This document shows, piece after piece, positions 49,080-59,117 of a DNA stretch of 64,000 nt. The position numbers were made by a program, and so were the translations under genes. The notes under the pieces were generated by a model, which was not told the DNA's origin, ran no database searches, and saw nothing but the letters and a program-made list of their open reading frames with translations. Within the stretch, counting starts at the first letter, position 1. Every line of letters begins with the position of its first letter. Location: assembly GCA_026770025.1 (NCBI GenBank), contig JAMXDE010000014.1, forward strand, positions 124,001 to 188,000, read 5' to 3'. Origin of the DNA: Craspedostauros australis (lineage: Eukaryota > Bacillariophyta > Bacillariophyceae > Mastogloiales > Achnanthaceae).

Positions 49080-52000
49080 ATGAGCGTCCAAGGAGAAGAC
49101 ACGAGCATCAGCAGCGAAGAACGCAGGCTGGAGGCCTTCGTGGAGCGACTCAACCAGCAAGCCGCTCAAGCTCTTCGAGATCTCAACGAATCACGAATCT
49201 CGCGAGGAGCCAATCCCATCCCAGCTCGGCAAGGGGACCAAACGGCCGCCGAGCAAGAAGAAGGCGACCTCGCCCAAGGCAACACCGGGGATGCCAACAA
49301 CCCACCGAACCCTGGTGAAACCGAGGGAACCGCAGGACGCGAAGGGAACGTAGGCAACCAAACTGGATCCACTGGAGGTGCCTTTCCTTTCGACGCCGAC
49401 GAAGACCCCATCGGACCCGGAACCACGTACGTGGCGTACGAAAGCGAAGACAAGCCAGAGAAGCCCATCATGGGTGGCCTCACCAAAGCTGGTCGTCACT
49501 GGGTGCCCTGGACGGGAGGGAAACCAAACGTCGAGTGGACTGGCCTTGCGGAAGACGCAGCCACGTCCTACGACAGCTCCCAACAGCAGCGTGTCCTCCA
49601 CAACGGCTCGGACTCCAAGAACCAACCGGAGCGGGAGAAAGGCATCCGCCCTCGCTTTCGGATCGGAGACAACCGTCAGCGCATGCTGCGCCTCCTCAAG
49701 GATCACATGTCCACCGCAGGCCTCATCTCGATGACCTACATGAGAAGCAACGAACACCCCGACGAAATGGTGTGCGTCCTCGACGCCCCAGGCAGCACCA
49801 CCATCAGCCAAGCCACTGACCACCATGACGCCTATCGCCACTTGTGGGATCGATACGACAAGCAGAACAACGCATCTGCTGCTCGATTCCTCCGCGACAG
49901 CCTTGACCCTGACCTCGAAGACCGCCTGATGAATCGCATCAAGCCGAAGTACCAACAAGACTTCAACGTGATTTTCACCGAGCTCATCAAGAGCATCACG
50001 TCAAGCTCGCTGGACAAGTACGCACGGCTCCAAGAGAAGGTCAGAAAGACCACGCCCCAGAAGTTTCAGGGAGAGAACATCCAAGCAATGGCTGACGCTC
50101 TCCGCATCATGTGCAAGGAACTTCAAGATGCCGACCAGTTCGAAATCTCGCTCCTCCGTACCATGACAGATAACTTCTTCATGGCAGGAGGCAGAACCAC
50201 GTCAGGAGAACGATACCGTCATCGAATCCTCGACATCAGCGATCGACTCAGACGACTGATCGAAGACAAGTCCCTCAAGACCTACGAGCGAGCGGAGCCC
50301 CACCTGCTCCGTGAGGACCTCACCTGGATGGACATTTGCAGCGTAGCTGAGGATGCCTATCTCGACGAGCTGCAGGGAAACTCCTGGCACGCCAACAGAC
50401 ACTCCCGTGACCGCAACACCCCGCGCATGCATGCAAACCACTCCTCGACTACAAAGGAAGCTCGTCTTCTGGAACAGAACAAAGGAGGCAAACGCATGAA
50501 CGCCAAGGGCAAACAGGCCAACAAGAAAACACAACCAAAGAAGGACCCCTGGATCACAACGCCCCCAAGGAAGGGTGAGCCACAACAGAAGCTCATGAAC
50601 AACAAGACCTTCCACTGGTGCGCGAAGTGCCGCCACTGGCGCATCTCCCACGGCACAGCCGGCCACATCGACGACTTCAAGCACAAGCCAAACAGTCCGC
50701 AGCTCGAAATCGACCATGCAGCATGGACCTGTCTCTCCGCTGAAACCCACGCAAACGAACGCTCCTGGTGGACCGCCGTGTGGAACATGTTCACCGCCTT
50801 CGAAACCATCAACATCGTTACCGGCACCTTTCTCCTCCTTTGTGCAGCACAAGTCGCTCTACTCGGCATCGAGTGCGGATGGCATGTGATGAGCATCATG
50901 CTCTGGATGACAACAGCCATTGTGCTATTCGCCCTTCACACCAACGTCCCTTGCCAGTACCAACCAACTCCAATGCGAACCATCCGCCAAGTCAACACAT
51001 GGAGGAAGAAGCAAAAGAAGTCAAATAGAGCTAACCAAAGCTTCTATCACTACCCGGCAACGCCCCCGAACGATCTCTACGACTCTCTGTTCGGGAACAA
51101 CGACTTCAAACATTTTCTCCTTCACAAGCGCACCAACACCAAACGTCACGCCCCACGTCACGCCCCATGTGCGAACCACCAAAACAAAACTCGCCGTGCT
51201 CGCCGGTTCCGAAAACACCAAATCTCCTGTCGCGCGCGAAACAAGACGAATCCCGCTCATCCACCAAACCGGTACACGAAACATCATTGCGGCATTGACC
51301 ACTTAAGGACTCCCACTCACTCCATGCGTACGTCTCACACAGACCCAAGCGAACACGCAGGTACCAACATACTTACCAACGCCTATCACACCCTCGCTAC
51401 GACCTTCGGTTTCCAACATGCTTTCGCCGCACCCCACAAGGTGGAAGGAATCATCCCTCAAGACGGCTCCTTCGACGTGGTGTGGGACACCGGCGCCTCC
51501 ATCTGCGTGACCAACGATATCAACGATTTCGTAGGTGCCACCTCGGCACCAACCTCGCCAACCTTCCTCAACGGATTTCTCCGACGCACCAAGGTAAAGA
51601 CGAAAGGCAGGGTGGAATGGTCCATCCTCGACATCAATGGCAACCCTCGGTCCTTATCCCTTCCGGCTTTCTATGTGCCGGAGTCCTCAGTCAAGCTCAT
51701 CAGCACCGCATGCCTCCTCAATGAATACAAAGGGGAGAACATTGTCGTGGAAGCGAACAACATCCAGCTGAGCGGCATCCCTGGAAACGACGAACGAGGT
51801 CCCATCATCGCCCACAACAAGAAATCGAACAACCTTCCGACCTCACGTGCATACCGCACTGGCGACCTCACCGAACTCCCAGCGGCACTCACCACAACAG
51901 TAACGTCCGTGGCAGAGCAGAACCAAAACCTGTCTCAACCGCAGAAGGAGCTGCTCAAGTGGCATTATCGACTCGGGCACCTCTCCTTCAGACGAGTGCA

Positions 52001-55000
52001 GTTCCTACTCCGATCCGGCGCCCTCGTCAACACTGAGGCATCAAGGAAAATGCAGACAGCCGCCGCCCGCGTACAAGAATGCCCGCTGTGTGCGGCGTGC
52101 CAGTTTGGCAAACAGCACCGCAGGACTACACCAGGCACAACACAGCACGCCGTCCAAGACCGACAGGGAGTGATCAAGACGGATCACCTCTTCCCGGGCC
52201 AACAAGTCTCCGTGGACCACTTCGTGGGGCGCACCTTGGGCCGCCTCTTCACAGGAAGAGGCAAGTCCGATGCGTCGGAAATGTATAAGGGTGGAGCAAT
52301 GTTTGTGGACCACGCATCTGGCTACATACACGTGGAGCCAGTCGCATCCCTCACGACCCACGCTACATTGGAAGCGAAGGAACGCTTCGAGTCCATGTGC
52401 CGCGATGTGGGTGTACCCGTGCGTTCGTACCTCTCGGACAATGCCACCACCTTTACATCGCCAGATTACGCTGAACACCTCAAACAGTTTCATCAAGTGC
52501 ACCGCTTCGCTGGAGTCGGCGCTCACCATCACAACGGGGTGGCCGAGCGCAGCATCCGCACGATCATCTCTATGGCACGAACAATGATGATGCATCAAAG
52601 CATTCATTGGCCTACGATGTTCGATGCCAAACACTGGCCCATGGCCGTCGTCCATGCCGCTTACGTACACAATCGCGTACCAAGCGCAGCAACAGGACTC
52701 ACGCCTTTAGATATCCTCTCGCGCACGCGCATGCCCCTGAAACAGCTACACAACCTACATGTGTGGGGCAGCCCCGTCTACGTCTTGAATAAGGCGCTCG
52801 GCGACGGCCGCAAGATACCAAGATGGGAACCGCGTGGGGAGCGCTATGTAAACATGGGACTCTCCGCTCGCCACGCATCCACGGTTCCGCTGGTCCTCTC
52901 ACCGAGGACGGGATCAATCACACCACAATTTCACGTTGTGTTTGACGATTGGTTCGCGACGATAGCGACTGATCTGGCTGATCTCCCAGACTACAACTCA
53001 ACGGAATGGACGCACATGTTTGGCGACACTACGTATCAAATACCGTTCGATGACGACGATGTCATTGCTATGGAGGAGCGGGACATCGAGCAAGAGGATG
53101 AAGCCGATCATCAGCGATTCCTTCCCTCACACGGTGACGATCCACCAGCAAAATTGTTGCCAGAAACACCAAACACAAGAACCCCGATTGTGAGTGAACA
53201 AAATTCACCAACTCACATTTTGAGGCAACCTGTGACGCCACATACGAAAACCGATGCCACCCCAATCGACCAAGTGCAACCACCTCAGCAAATCAGCCGC
53301 TCGCCGACAACCATCGATATCAACAAGCCGATACCACCAATGCCGTCGACAGAGGGAGCCGGAGAAGATCCAGCAAGTCACGCTGAACCGTTGCCGCCAA
53401 CAGAGGGAGTTGTCAACGACAACAGCAACGACGACGTACAACCACCAATCGACTCTCCTCCGACTTCACCGCTGCGCAAACCCATCACCGCACAGACAGA
53501 GCAACCCACGACGAAGAAGGTAAAGCTACCTCCACTGCGCCGCTCTGAACGCATCAACAAGCGCACACCACGAGAGCGACGGACCGTTGAGCGCCTCACC
53601 TACGACACCTTGGGCGGAAAAGTGGCTTGGGCCGACGACATCACACAACCATCCGAAACCAGCGCAAACGTAACCACCATCGCGACAAGTGAACCTAGCA
53701 AAGACCAAGCCGTGGAAGACATGAAGCACGCTCTCCAAACCTGCCGCGCGACTCTTCAGTGCTACACAACCCACACAAACGAAATAGTAACACAGAAGGC
53801 CCACGATCTGGTGCGCAACGCTGACTCCATGCTCCGAAATCTGGCGACAATCGACACCACCGAATTGACCTGGGAGGAACGACGTTGGGCACAGGGCGAC
53901 CTTGAGATGGAAAGGATGCTTCGCATCCAGCAACTCGAAATCCGGGCCAGGATGCACAAGGAACAAGAGGAGACGGCAGCCAGCAAAGGAACGCCAACCA
54001 ACGAGCACCACATCCTCATGATGAGCAATCACTCCGACTCGTCCTCGGAAGACGACGACCCACTTCCAGGCACCACAATGCGCCCCATTGACATCGGCCA
54101 CCTTTGGCCACACCATGTCAACATCACTCGACACATCGGCCATTACTTCGACCATGTAGTGCGATTTCGATTCCCGACGGAAGCCGCAAGGAGCCAGTGC
54201 GTTTACTACGCCATTCGCCGATTCGTCGATGCCGTCGAAGAAATGCTCGAAACAGGCGAATACCACCTCCCCGTCTCATACTTCGGTTTCATACCAAGAA
54301 CACAAGGTCAGCGATACACTCTGGAACGGGCCATCGCCGCCATGGAAAATGGCCTACGACCACCGGACGAAGACGAACGGGTGCAGGACTTCATGCGACG
54401 AGCGGGTTTCGCTTGGCACCTCATTACGCACGACGAGCGTTTTGAAATCGGCATACTGCACCTGCACATCCAACTCGGCGTCGCGCCGGAGGTACCACCA
54501 ACAATCATGGCTCCGCCAAGCGAATTTGAACCGGCCGAACACCGTGCCTCAGCTCCGACAAACGCCCATTCTTCACGACAACATGAGAATGACGAATCCG
54601 ACGAACACTACGCGATGGCAGCAACCCTTGAGCACGATGGTGACGATCACACCGACCACCACCGCGCCTTCATCACGTACAACTTACTCAACTTCTTCAC
54701 GACCGGGGGCGATCTCAGCATCTCGGATCGACACGTCAGCTACAAGGCATCCAAGACCGACCCCGACACCCTCTCCTTCAGCGAGGCGATGAACGACGAC
54801 AACAAACAAGAATGGATGGCAGCCGCACATAAAGAAATTCATGACCTTACCAAAAAGGGGACTTGGATTGAGGTGCCAAAATCCACCGCTACTGATCGCA
54901 TCTTCCCTGGCACGTGGGTGTTCCGGCGCAAGCGGATGCCCGACGGCACGGTAAAGAAGTATAAGGGACGGTGGTGCTGCAGAGGCGACATGATGACTGA

Positions 55001-56336
55001 AACGGAAGCGACTTACGCCCCGGTCGTTGCCTGGTCCTCTGTTCGCGTCTTTCTCATCCTTTCCATTTTGCTTCGCTGGGTCACGACATCAATTGATTTC
55101 TCAAACGCCTTCGTACAAGCCGACATCCATCGTCCGGTATACCTACACCTTCCACGCGGATTCCGATCAACCAACGGACCCGATACATGCCTGAAGCTGA
55201 TCAAAAGCCTCTACGGGTTAACTATAGCTCCCAAGCTATGGTACCAACACCTTGTACGTGCTCTCCTCGCGGAAGGATTCCACGCGTGTGATCAAGAACG
55301 GTGCCTGTTCATGCGCGATGGGATGATGATCGTTCTCTATGTGGACGATGCCGGCATTGCTTCGCGCACGGAAGAAGAAGCGGACGCATTCATTGAGTCC
55401 ATGCGTAAGCGCGGATTTGATCTCACACGAGAAGGCACCTTCACGGAATTTCTGGGAATATCGCTACACAGAGATCCCAAGAACAACACCATCCACCTCA
55501 AACAAACCGGCCTCATCAACAAGATCATCGACGCTACAGGCATGCAGAACTGCAAACCCAACGTGACACCCACAACACAACTTGCCCTTGGAGCGTCAAT
55601 TGATCAACCTCCGATGAAGGAGGCATGGAATTACCGCTCCGTCGTTGGCATGCTACTCTACTTGACTACGAATACACGCCCCGACCTGGCTTTCGCCGTC
55701 TCTCAAGTGGCGCGATTCAGCAACGACCCTCGCCAGCCACACGCAAAGGCAATCAAAATGATAGTGCGCTACCTTCGCCACACCAACACCATGGGAACCA
55801 TCGTGCGCCCGACGGGTCAACTCAACCTGGAATGCTACGTTGATGCCGATTTCGCAGGCCTGTACAAGCGCGAGGCCGACGACTCCCCAAACGCAGTACG
55901 CTCCCGCACAGGGTATGTCATCATCCTCGGCGGCTGCCCACTTGTGTGGAAATCGAAGCTGCAGACGGAAATCGCCTTGTCCACAATGGAATCGGAGTAC
56001 GCCGCGCTCTCTCTCGCTATGCGCGCCCTCATCCCGATGCAACAACTTATCAACGAAGTGAAAGCATCAACCAGCCTCAACCAATCGCTGCAGACCAACA
56101 TCCAGTGCACCGTGTTTGAGGACAACGAGGCGTGTATCTCACTGGCAACGAATCACAAGGTCACGGCACGAACCAAGCATTTCCTAACCAAGTGGCACTT
56201 CTTCTGGCACTGGGTCAAGGAGGGTTTCATTCGGATCCTTCACGTGCCGACACCCAACCAAATTGCCGACATCTTCACCAAGGGCCTCGCGCGGGACGCA
56301 TTTGAGCATCTGCGCCGTATGCTCATGGGGTGGTGA
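49080..56336 (+). CDS. Gag-Pol polyprotein of the copia element
   Basis: A single frame of 2418 residues, long for copia. The first 500 residues are the Gag region. Near residue 512 there is a zinc-knuckle-like pattern (W-C-A-K-C-R-H-W) that differs from the standard CCHC. Residues of about 575-622 are strongly hydrophobic and look like one or two membrane spans. The protease motif D-T-G-A-S lies near 802, the zinc-binding H-x-x-H-x-C-C part of integrase near 960-1005, and its catalytic core at about 1045-1155 (V-D-H-F, S-D-N-A-T-T-F). A long, disordered, low-complexity tract (about 1320-1900) separates integrase from reverse transcriptase (Y-V-D-D-A-G near 2087), followed by RNase H (S-T-M-E-S-E-Y near 2300). 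Gag and Pol share one frame, so no frameshift or read-through is needed, as in several copia lineages. Confidence 0.93.
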   Translation: MSVQGEDTSISSEERRLEAFVERLNQQAAQALRDLNESRISRGANPIPARQGDQTAAEQEEGDLAQGNTGDANNPPNPGETEGTAGREGNVGNQTGSTGGAFPFDADEDPIGPGTTYVAYESEDKPEKPIMGGLTKAGRHWVPWTGGKPNVEWTGLAEDAATSYDSSQQQRVLHNGSDSKNQPEREKGIRPRFRIGDNRQRMLRLLKDHMSTAGLISMTYMRSNEHPDEMVCVLDAPGSTTISQATDHHDAYRHLWDRYDKQNNASAARFLRDSLDPDLEDRLMNRIKPKYQQDFNVIFTELIKSITSSSLDKYARLQEKVRKTTPQKFQGENIQAMADALRIMCKELQDADQFEISLLRTMTDNFFMAGGRTTSGERYRHRILDISDRLRRLIEDKSLKTYERAEPHLLREDLTWMDICSVAEDAYLDELQGNSWHANRHSRDRNTPRMHANHSSTTKEARLLEQNKGGKRMNAKGKQANKKTQPKKDPWITTPPRKGEPQQKLMNNKTFHWCAKCRHWRISHGTAGHIDDFKHKPNSPQLEIDHAAWTCLSAETHANERSWWTAVWNMFTAFETINIVTGTFLLLCAAQVALLGIECGWHVMSIMLWMTTAIVLFALHTNVPCQYQPTPMRTIRQVNTWRKKQKKSNRANQSFYHYPATPPNDLYDSLFGNNDFKHFLLHKRTNTKRHAPRHAPCANHQNKTRRARRFRKHQISCRARNKTNPAHPPNRYTKHHCGIDHLRTPTHSMRTSHTDPSEHAGTNILTNAYHTLATTFGFQHAFAAPHKVEGIIPQDGSFDVVWDTGASICVTNDINDFVGATSAPTSPTFLNGFLRRTKVKTKGRVEWSILDINGNPRSLSLPAFYVPESSVKLISTACLLNEYKGENIVVEANNIQLSGIPGNDERGPIIAHNKKSNNLPTSRAYRTGDLTELPAALTTTVTSVAEQNQNLSQPQKELLKWHYRLGHLSFRRVQFLLRSGALVNTEASRKMQTAAARVQECPLCAACQFGKQHRRTTPGTTQHAVQDRQGVIKTDHLFPGQQVSVDHFVGRTLGRLFTGRGKSDASEMYKGGAMFVDHASGYIHVEPVASLTTHATLEAKERFESMCRDVGVPVRSYLSDNATTFTSPDYAEHLKQFHQVHRFAGVGAHHHNGVAERSIRTIISMARTMMMHQSIHWPTMFDAKHWPMAVVHAAYVHNRVPSAATGLTPLDILSRTRMPLKQLHNLHVWGSPVYVLNKALGDGRKIPRWEPRGERYVNMGLSARHASTVPLVLSPRTGSITPQFHVVFDDWFATIATDLADLPDYNSTEWTHMFGDTTYQIPFDDDDVIAMEERDIEQEDEADHQRFLPSHGDDPPAKLLPETPNTRTPIVSEQNSPTHILRQPVTPHTKTDATPIDQVQPPQQISRSPTTIDINKPIPPMPSTEGAGEDPASHAEPLPPTEGVVNDNSNDDVQPPIDSPPTSPLRKPITAQTEQPTTKKVKLPPLRRSERINKRTPRERRTVERLTYDTLGGKVAWADDITQPSETSANVTTIATSEPSKDQAVEDMKHALQTCRATLQCYTTHTNEIVTQKAHDLVRNADSMLRNLATIDTTELTWEERRWAQGDLEMERMLRIQQLEIRARMHKEQEETAASKGTPTNEHHILMMSNHSDSSSEDDDPLPGTTMRPIDIGHLWPHHVNITRHIGHYFDHVVRFRFPTEAARSQCVYYAIRRFVDAVEEMLETGEYHLPVSYFGFIPRTQGQRYTLERAIAAMENGLRPPDEDERVQDFMRRAGFAWHLITHDERFEIGILHLHIQLGVAPEVPPTIMAPPSEFEPAEHRASAPTNAHSSRQHENDESDEHYAMAATLEHDGDDHTDHHRAFITYNLLNFFTTGGDLSISDRHVSYKASKTDPDTLSFSEAMNDDNKQEWMAAAHKEIHDLTKKGTWIEVPKSTATDRIFPGTWVFRRKRMPDGTVKKYKGRWCCRGDMMTETEATYAPVVAWSSVRVFLILSILLRWVTTSIDFSNAFVQADIHRPVYLHLPRGFRSTNGPDTCLKLIKSLYGLTIAPKLWYQHLVRALLAEGFHACDQERCLFMRDGMMIVLYVDDAGIASRTEEEADAFIESMRKRGFDLTREGTFTEFLGISLHRDPKNNTIHLKQTGLINKIIDATGMQNCKPNVTPTTQLALGASIDQPPMKEAWNYRSVVGMLLYLTTNTRPDLAFAVSQVARFSNDPRQPHAKAIKMIVRYLRHTNTMGTIVRPTGQLNLECYVDADFAGLYKREADDSPNAVRSRTGYVIILGGCPLVWKSKLQTEIALSTMESEYAALSLAMRALIPMQQLINEVKASTSLNQSLQTNIQCTVFEDNEACISLATNHKVTARTKHFLTKWHFFWHWVKEGFIRILHVPTPNQIADIFTKGLARDAFEHLRRMLMGW

Positions 56337-56418
56337 GGGCATCACAAATTGTGAACTGTTGATCGAACGATGGAGGTTTTTACTCCAGGGACATGCTTCG
56401 CACTACGCCGAGAGGGAG

Positions 56419-56960
56419 AGTTGGGACAGACTTGGTCCGGGATCCACTCGGGACTCAATCGTCCGCGTTGCGTACACGGTACCCAGTATCCGAACCCGAT
56501 ACTGCCATGAAAGGCTACCGCACGCATGGTGTATAGTTGAACCACAATCCATGCTCTGCTCGCCCTCCAGCTCATGCAACCGCGCCACCTGTTCAGCTAA
56601 CCATCTTGCAAATCCTGCAAGCATCTTGAAGCATATCCACACCCGTGGATCAAGTACTGCTCTACAGATGGGGCTACTGAACAGCTGGATATGTGCAGAA
56701 CCATCACGACATGTTGCTGTACAACACAAACGGCTCAAGCACGATAGCATGAACCCTGCCCTTTTACTCGATCGTCCTGTCAACAGTAAGCTTAACACAT
56801 AAAACAAGCAATCAGAAACAATCTACACAGCTTACTTCCAAGTTTACTACAGTTACACCATCGTCTGATACAGCCTTGTTCTCAACATCAAACGGCGTCA
56901 AAGCCGGTTGAAGGACAGATCATCCTCCTGACAACGTGCAGAAGACACGGAATACTAACT
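56419..56960 (+). repeat. Right LTR of the copia element
   Basis: 542 bases, matching the left LTR in length and, on reading, in sequence. A purine-rich tract lies immediately upstream. It ends 281 bases before the CvfB-like ATG at 57242. Confidence 0.92.
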
Positions 56961-56965
56961 GCATC
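56961..56965. repeat. Target-site duplication, right copy
   Basis: The bases gcatc, followed by caacatatcaac, continue the unit sequence exactly as in units 1 and 3. Confidence 0.9.
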
Positions 56966-57241
56966 CAACATATCAACAACCAGCGACGATCATACAATAA
57001 CTGTTATACTCTATACTATAATACCCCACATCTTGGCTGTTCCGGTGAACTGGTGATGTCAACATCTTGGAGAAGAGGTTGTGCACGACTTCGTTTCGTC
57101 TCATCGACCCATCAAAGATCCAACCTGAGAACATTCGCATCATCAACAACAGCAGCAGCATCATCAACAGCCCTCCTCAGAGCACCGACCACACAGCGAA
57201 CGCCGCTGCAACGACGTCACCACCACCTCCACGCCGGGATC

Positions 57242-57961
57242 ATGAAGCTTCCCATCCACACAACGTCCTTCTGCATGATGCTGTTCTCCACAACAAGACA
57301 AGCCGCTGCATTCCAATCCTCAATGCCCCACTCGATATCACACAGCATGGATGCGATTCGCCATCAAGCGAGAATACCGATTGCGTTGCAATCCGCCTTT
57401 ACTACCGCCAAATATCCTGCGTCCAAGCGCTGGATGTCCAGCGACAGCCACGACGCGGAGCCCACGTTCACGAAGGGAAGCAAGGTGCAGGTCGAGGTGG
57501 TGGACTTCGGACCGCTCGGAGCCTCCGTGGAATTGATCGGCATCGGCCATGAACAGGACAATCTGCTGTCGGTGGACGACGAACCCTACGGTCTGGGATT
57601 GATCTTGCAGGACGAGATATCGTACTTCCGTCAAGGCCGCAACAACCTGGATGTCGTGCGCGGTGAGATACTGCCAGCCTACGTGGCGGACAATTCACGT
57701 GAAGATGGCAAGATGCTCTTCTCTCTGCGCGTCTACGGTGGCAAAGGCAAGGCGGATGAGGTCAGCACCAAGATCATGGAACAGCTCGAGGCATCTCAGG
57801 ACGGGACGATCGCAGTCGGTGACAAGTCGTCGCCGCAGGATATCAACGCACTGTTCCCTGGCGTCAGCAAGGGATCCTTCAAGAAGGCGGTGGGCGCGCT
57901 GTATCGCAAGGGGATGGTGCAACCGAGTCCCAACTCTGTTGCTCTTGTCGACAAGTCATAA
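57242..57961 (+). CDS. Plastid-targeted CvfB-like RNA-binding protein, copy 2
   Basis: Same length as copy 1 (239 residues), with the same S1-like and winged-helix parts. Differences in the mature region are G to D (E-Q-D-N-L-L) and I to V (A-D-E-V-S), with about eight silent changes; the presequence differs at a few more places (R-Q-A-A-A-F-Q for R-P-T-A-A-F-Q; T-T-A-K for A-T-A-Q). The A-A-F junction is kept. Its natural upstream region is displaced by the copia element, whose right LTR now lies just in front, so its transcription may differ from copy 1. Confidence 0.8.
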   Translation: MKLPIHTTSFCMMLFSTTRQAAAFQSSMPHSISHSMDAIRHQARIPIALQSAFTTAKYPASKRWMSSDSHDAEPTFTKGSKVQVEVVDFGPLGASVELIGIGHEQDNLLSVDDEPYGLGLILQDEISYFRQGRNNLDVVRGEILPAYVADNSREDGKMLFSLRVYGGKGKADEVSTKIMEQLEASQDGTIAVGDKSSPQDINALFPGVSKGSFKKAVGALYRKGMVQPSPNSVALVDKS

Positions 57962-57985
57962 GCTAGAATACCATATGGTGGATCT

Positions 57986-58459
57986 GTGCACTTATCCGTG
58001 TCGCTTTCGTTGGCGACGTCACCACGTCCTGGACACCGATCAACGTTGCCGGGCTGGACTGGACTGGGCTTCTATCTCGCATTCTTCAGCATCGGCATGG
58101 GACCAGGCATCTGGTTGATCCTTTCGGAAGTCTTTCCAAGCAGCGTCCGCATCAAGGCGACGAGCGTCGCAACCTTTTTCAACCGCTTGACGGGGACCTT
58201 GATGTCCTCCACCTTCCTTTCCACGGCATCGGCGATGAGTTGGACGGGGGCCTTCCTGCTGCTTGCCGCCGTCTGCACAATATCGGCGCTCTTCATCTTC
58301 TTCAATCTGCCAGAAACGAAAGGCAGGTCCTTGGAGGATATGCCCATGTACTTTGCCGAAATCACCGGCGATCAAAGCTTGCTGGAGGCGGAAGACAAGG
58401 CCGTGGAGAAGCGACGATCTACCGCAGCGGCAGGGATCGAGGCAGTCACACTCAGTTAG
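57986..58459 (+). pseudogene. Sugar-porter C-terminal fragment, unit 2 copy
   Basis: Same relic as in unit 1 but open further upstream: G-L-G-F-Y-L-A-F-F-S-I-G-M-G-P-G-I-W is readable, i.e. one more helix. The open frame from 57986 is 157 residues, with three to four helices and the P-E-T-K-G-R-S-L-E signature. It cannot work as a transporter alone. It may be expressed as a small membrane protein, but the missing N-terminal nine helices favour a truncated gene that was already broken before the block was duplicated. Confidence 0.68.
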
Positions 58460-59117
58460 GGGCAACAACTGAAGTATCTGAGGGCCATCCCATTTCGTGT
58501 TGACGCCTGCTTCTCACTGGAGTCTTCATCTTTCGTATCTCGTATCTCGTATCTCGTGTACGTACAACAAATCATCCAACTCATCCAACTCGCCCAGGAC
58601 AACTTCGCTCGTCTACTGAACGGTCTTGGAGGTCAAAGGTGCAACTTCGTGAACCAAATCGAGGCGGATATATCTGTCACAACATGCCTACGCTGCGATT
58701 GGGACAACTAGGATCAGCATGAAGGTCAACATGGGGCAGACCAGCAGTCCATCGTACATTGGAGGAAGCGTAGGATACCCACGCTACGTATGTATCATCC
58801 TCGAAAGGCTAATTATCGCCGTCATCAGATTCGTTGCTGCCCTCCGCGCTTGACATTTCCTTGCTGTCTGTACTCTCATTACTCCACCATGCAGACACTT
58901 GCAGAACACTGCTTGTGGCCATGAGGACATACTCTCGAGAGTGCATCACGCTGGAATAGCATGATGGACTGGGGTGCTTGATGCACAGTCCTCTATCTCG
59001 ACTTACTCCCACGTTGTTCATCCATGAGTGTCCCAAGATCTGTGCCACTCAGAACAACCATTGACGCAGAACCGTCCCGTCGCATTGGCACTAGTTGCGG
59101 TTCTGCTCCGCTCTCGT
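58460..59117. other. Spacer within tandem unit 2
   Basis: Counterpart of 44218-44878, with the same TCGTATC triple repeat. Substitutions are scattered over it, consistent with neutral drift. No gene. Confidence 0.55.

Larger units (their letters stand above)
48187..56960 (+). mobile_element. Ty1/copia LTR retrotransposon, looks whole, recent
   Basis: An 8774-bp element of the diatom-type copia group, by layout. It has two 542-base LTRs that look the same throughout when read side by side, a 5-base target duplication, a primer-site-like stretch directly after the left LTR (tggtagctgcgag), one long gag-pol frame and a purine-rich tract (gagagggag) before the right LTR. Domain order is gag, protease, integrase, reverse transcriptase, RNase H, as in copia. 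It looks whole, with no breaks seen. Identical LTRs mean a young insertion. It sits in the leader region of the unit 2 CvfB-like gene, in the same orientation. Confidence 0.93.

Noticed and set aside
49191-49958. 255-codon frame antisense to gag
   Set aside because: Shadow of the long gag-pol frame.
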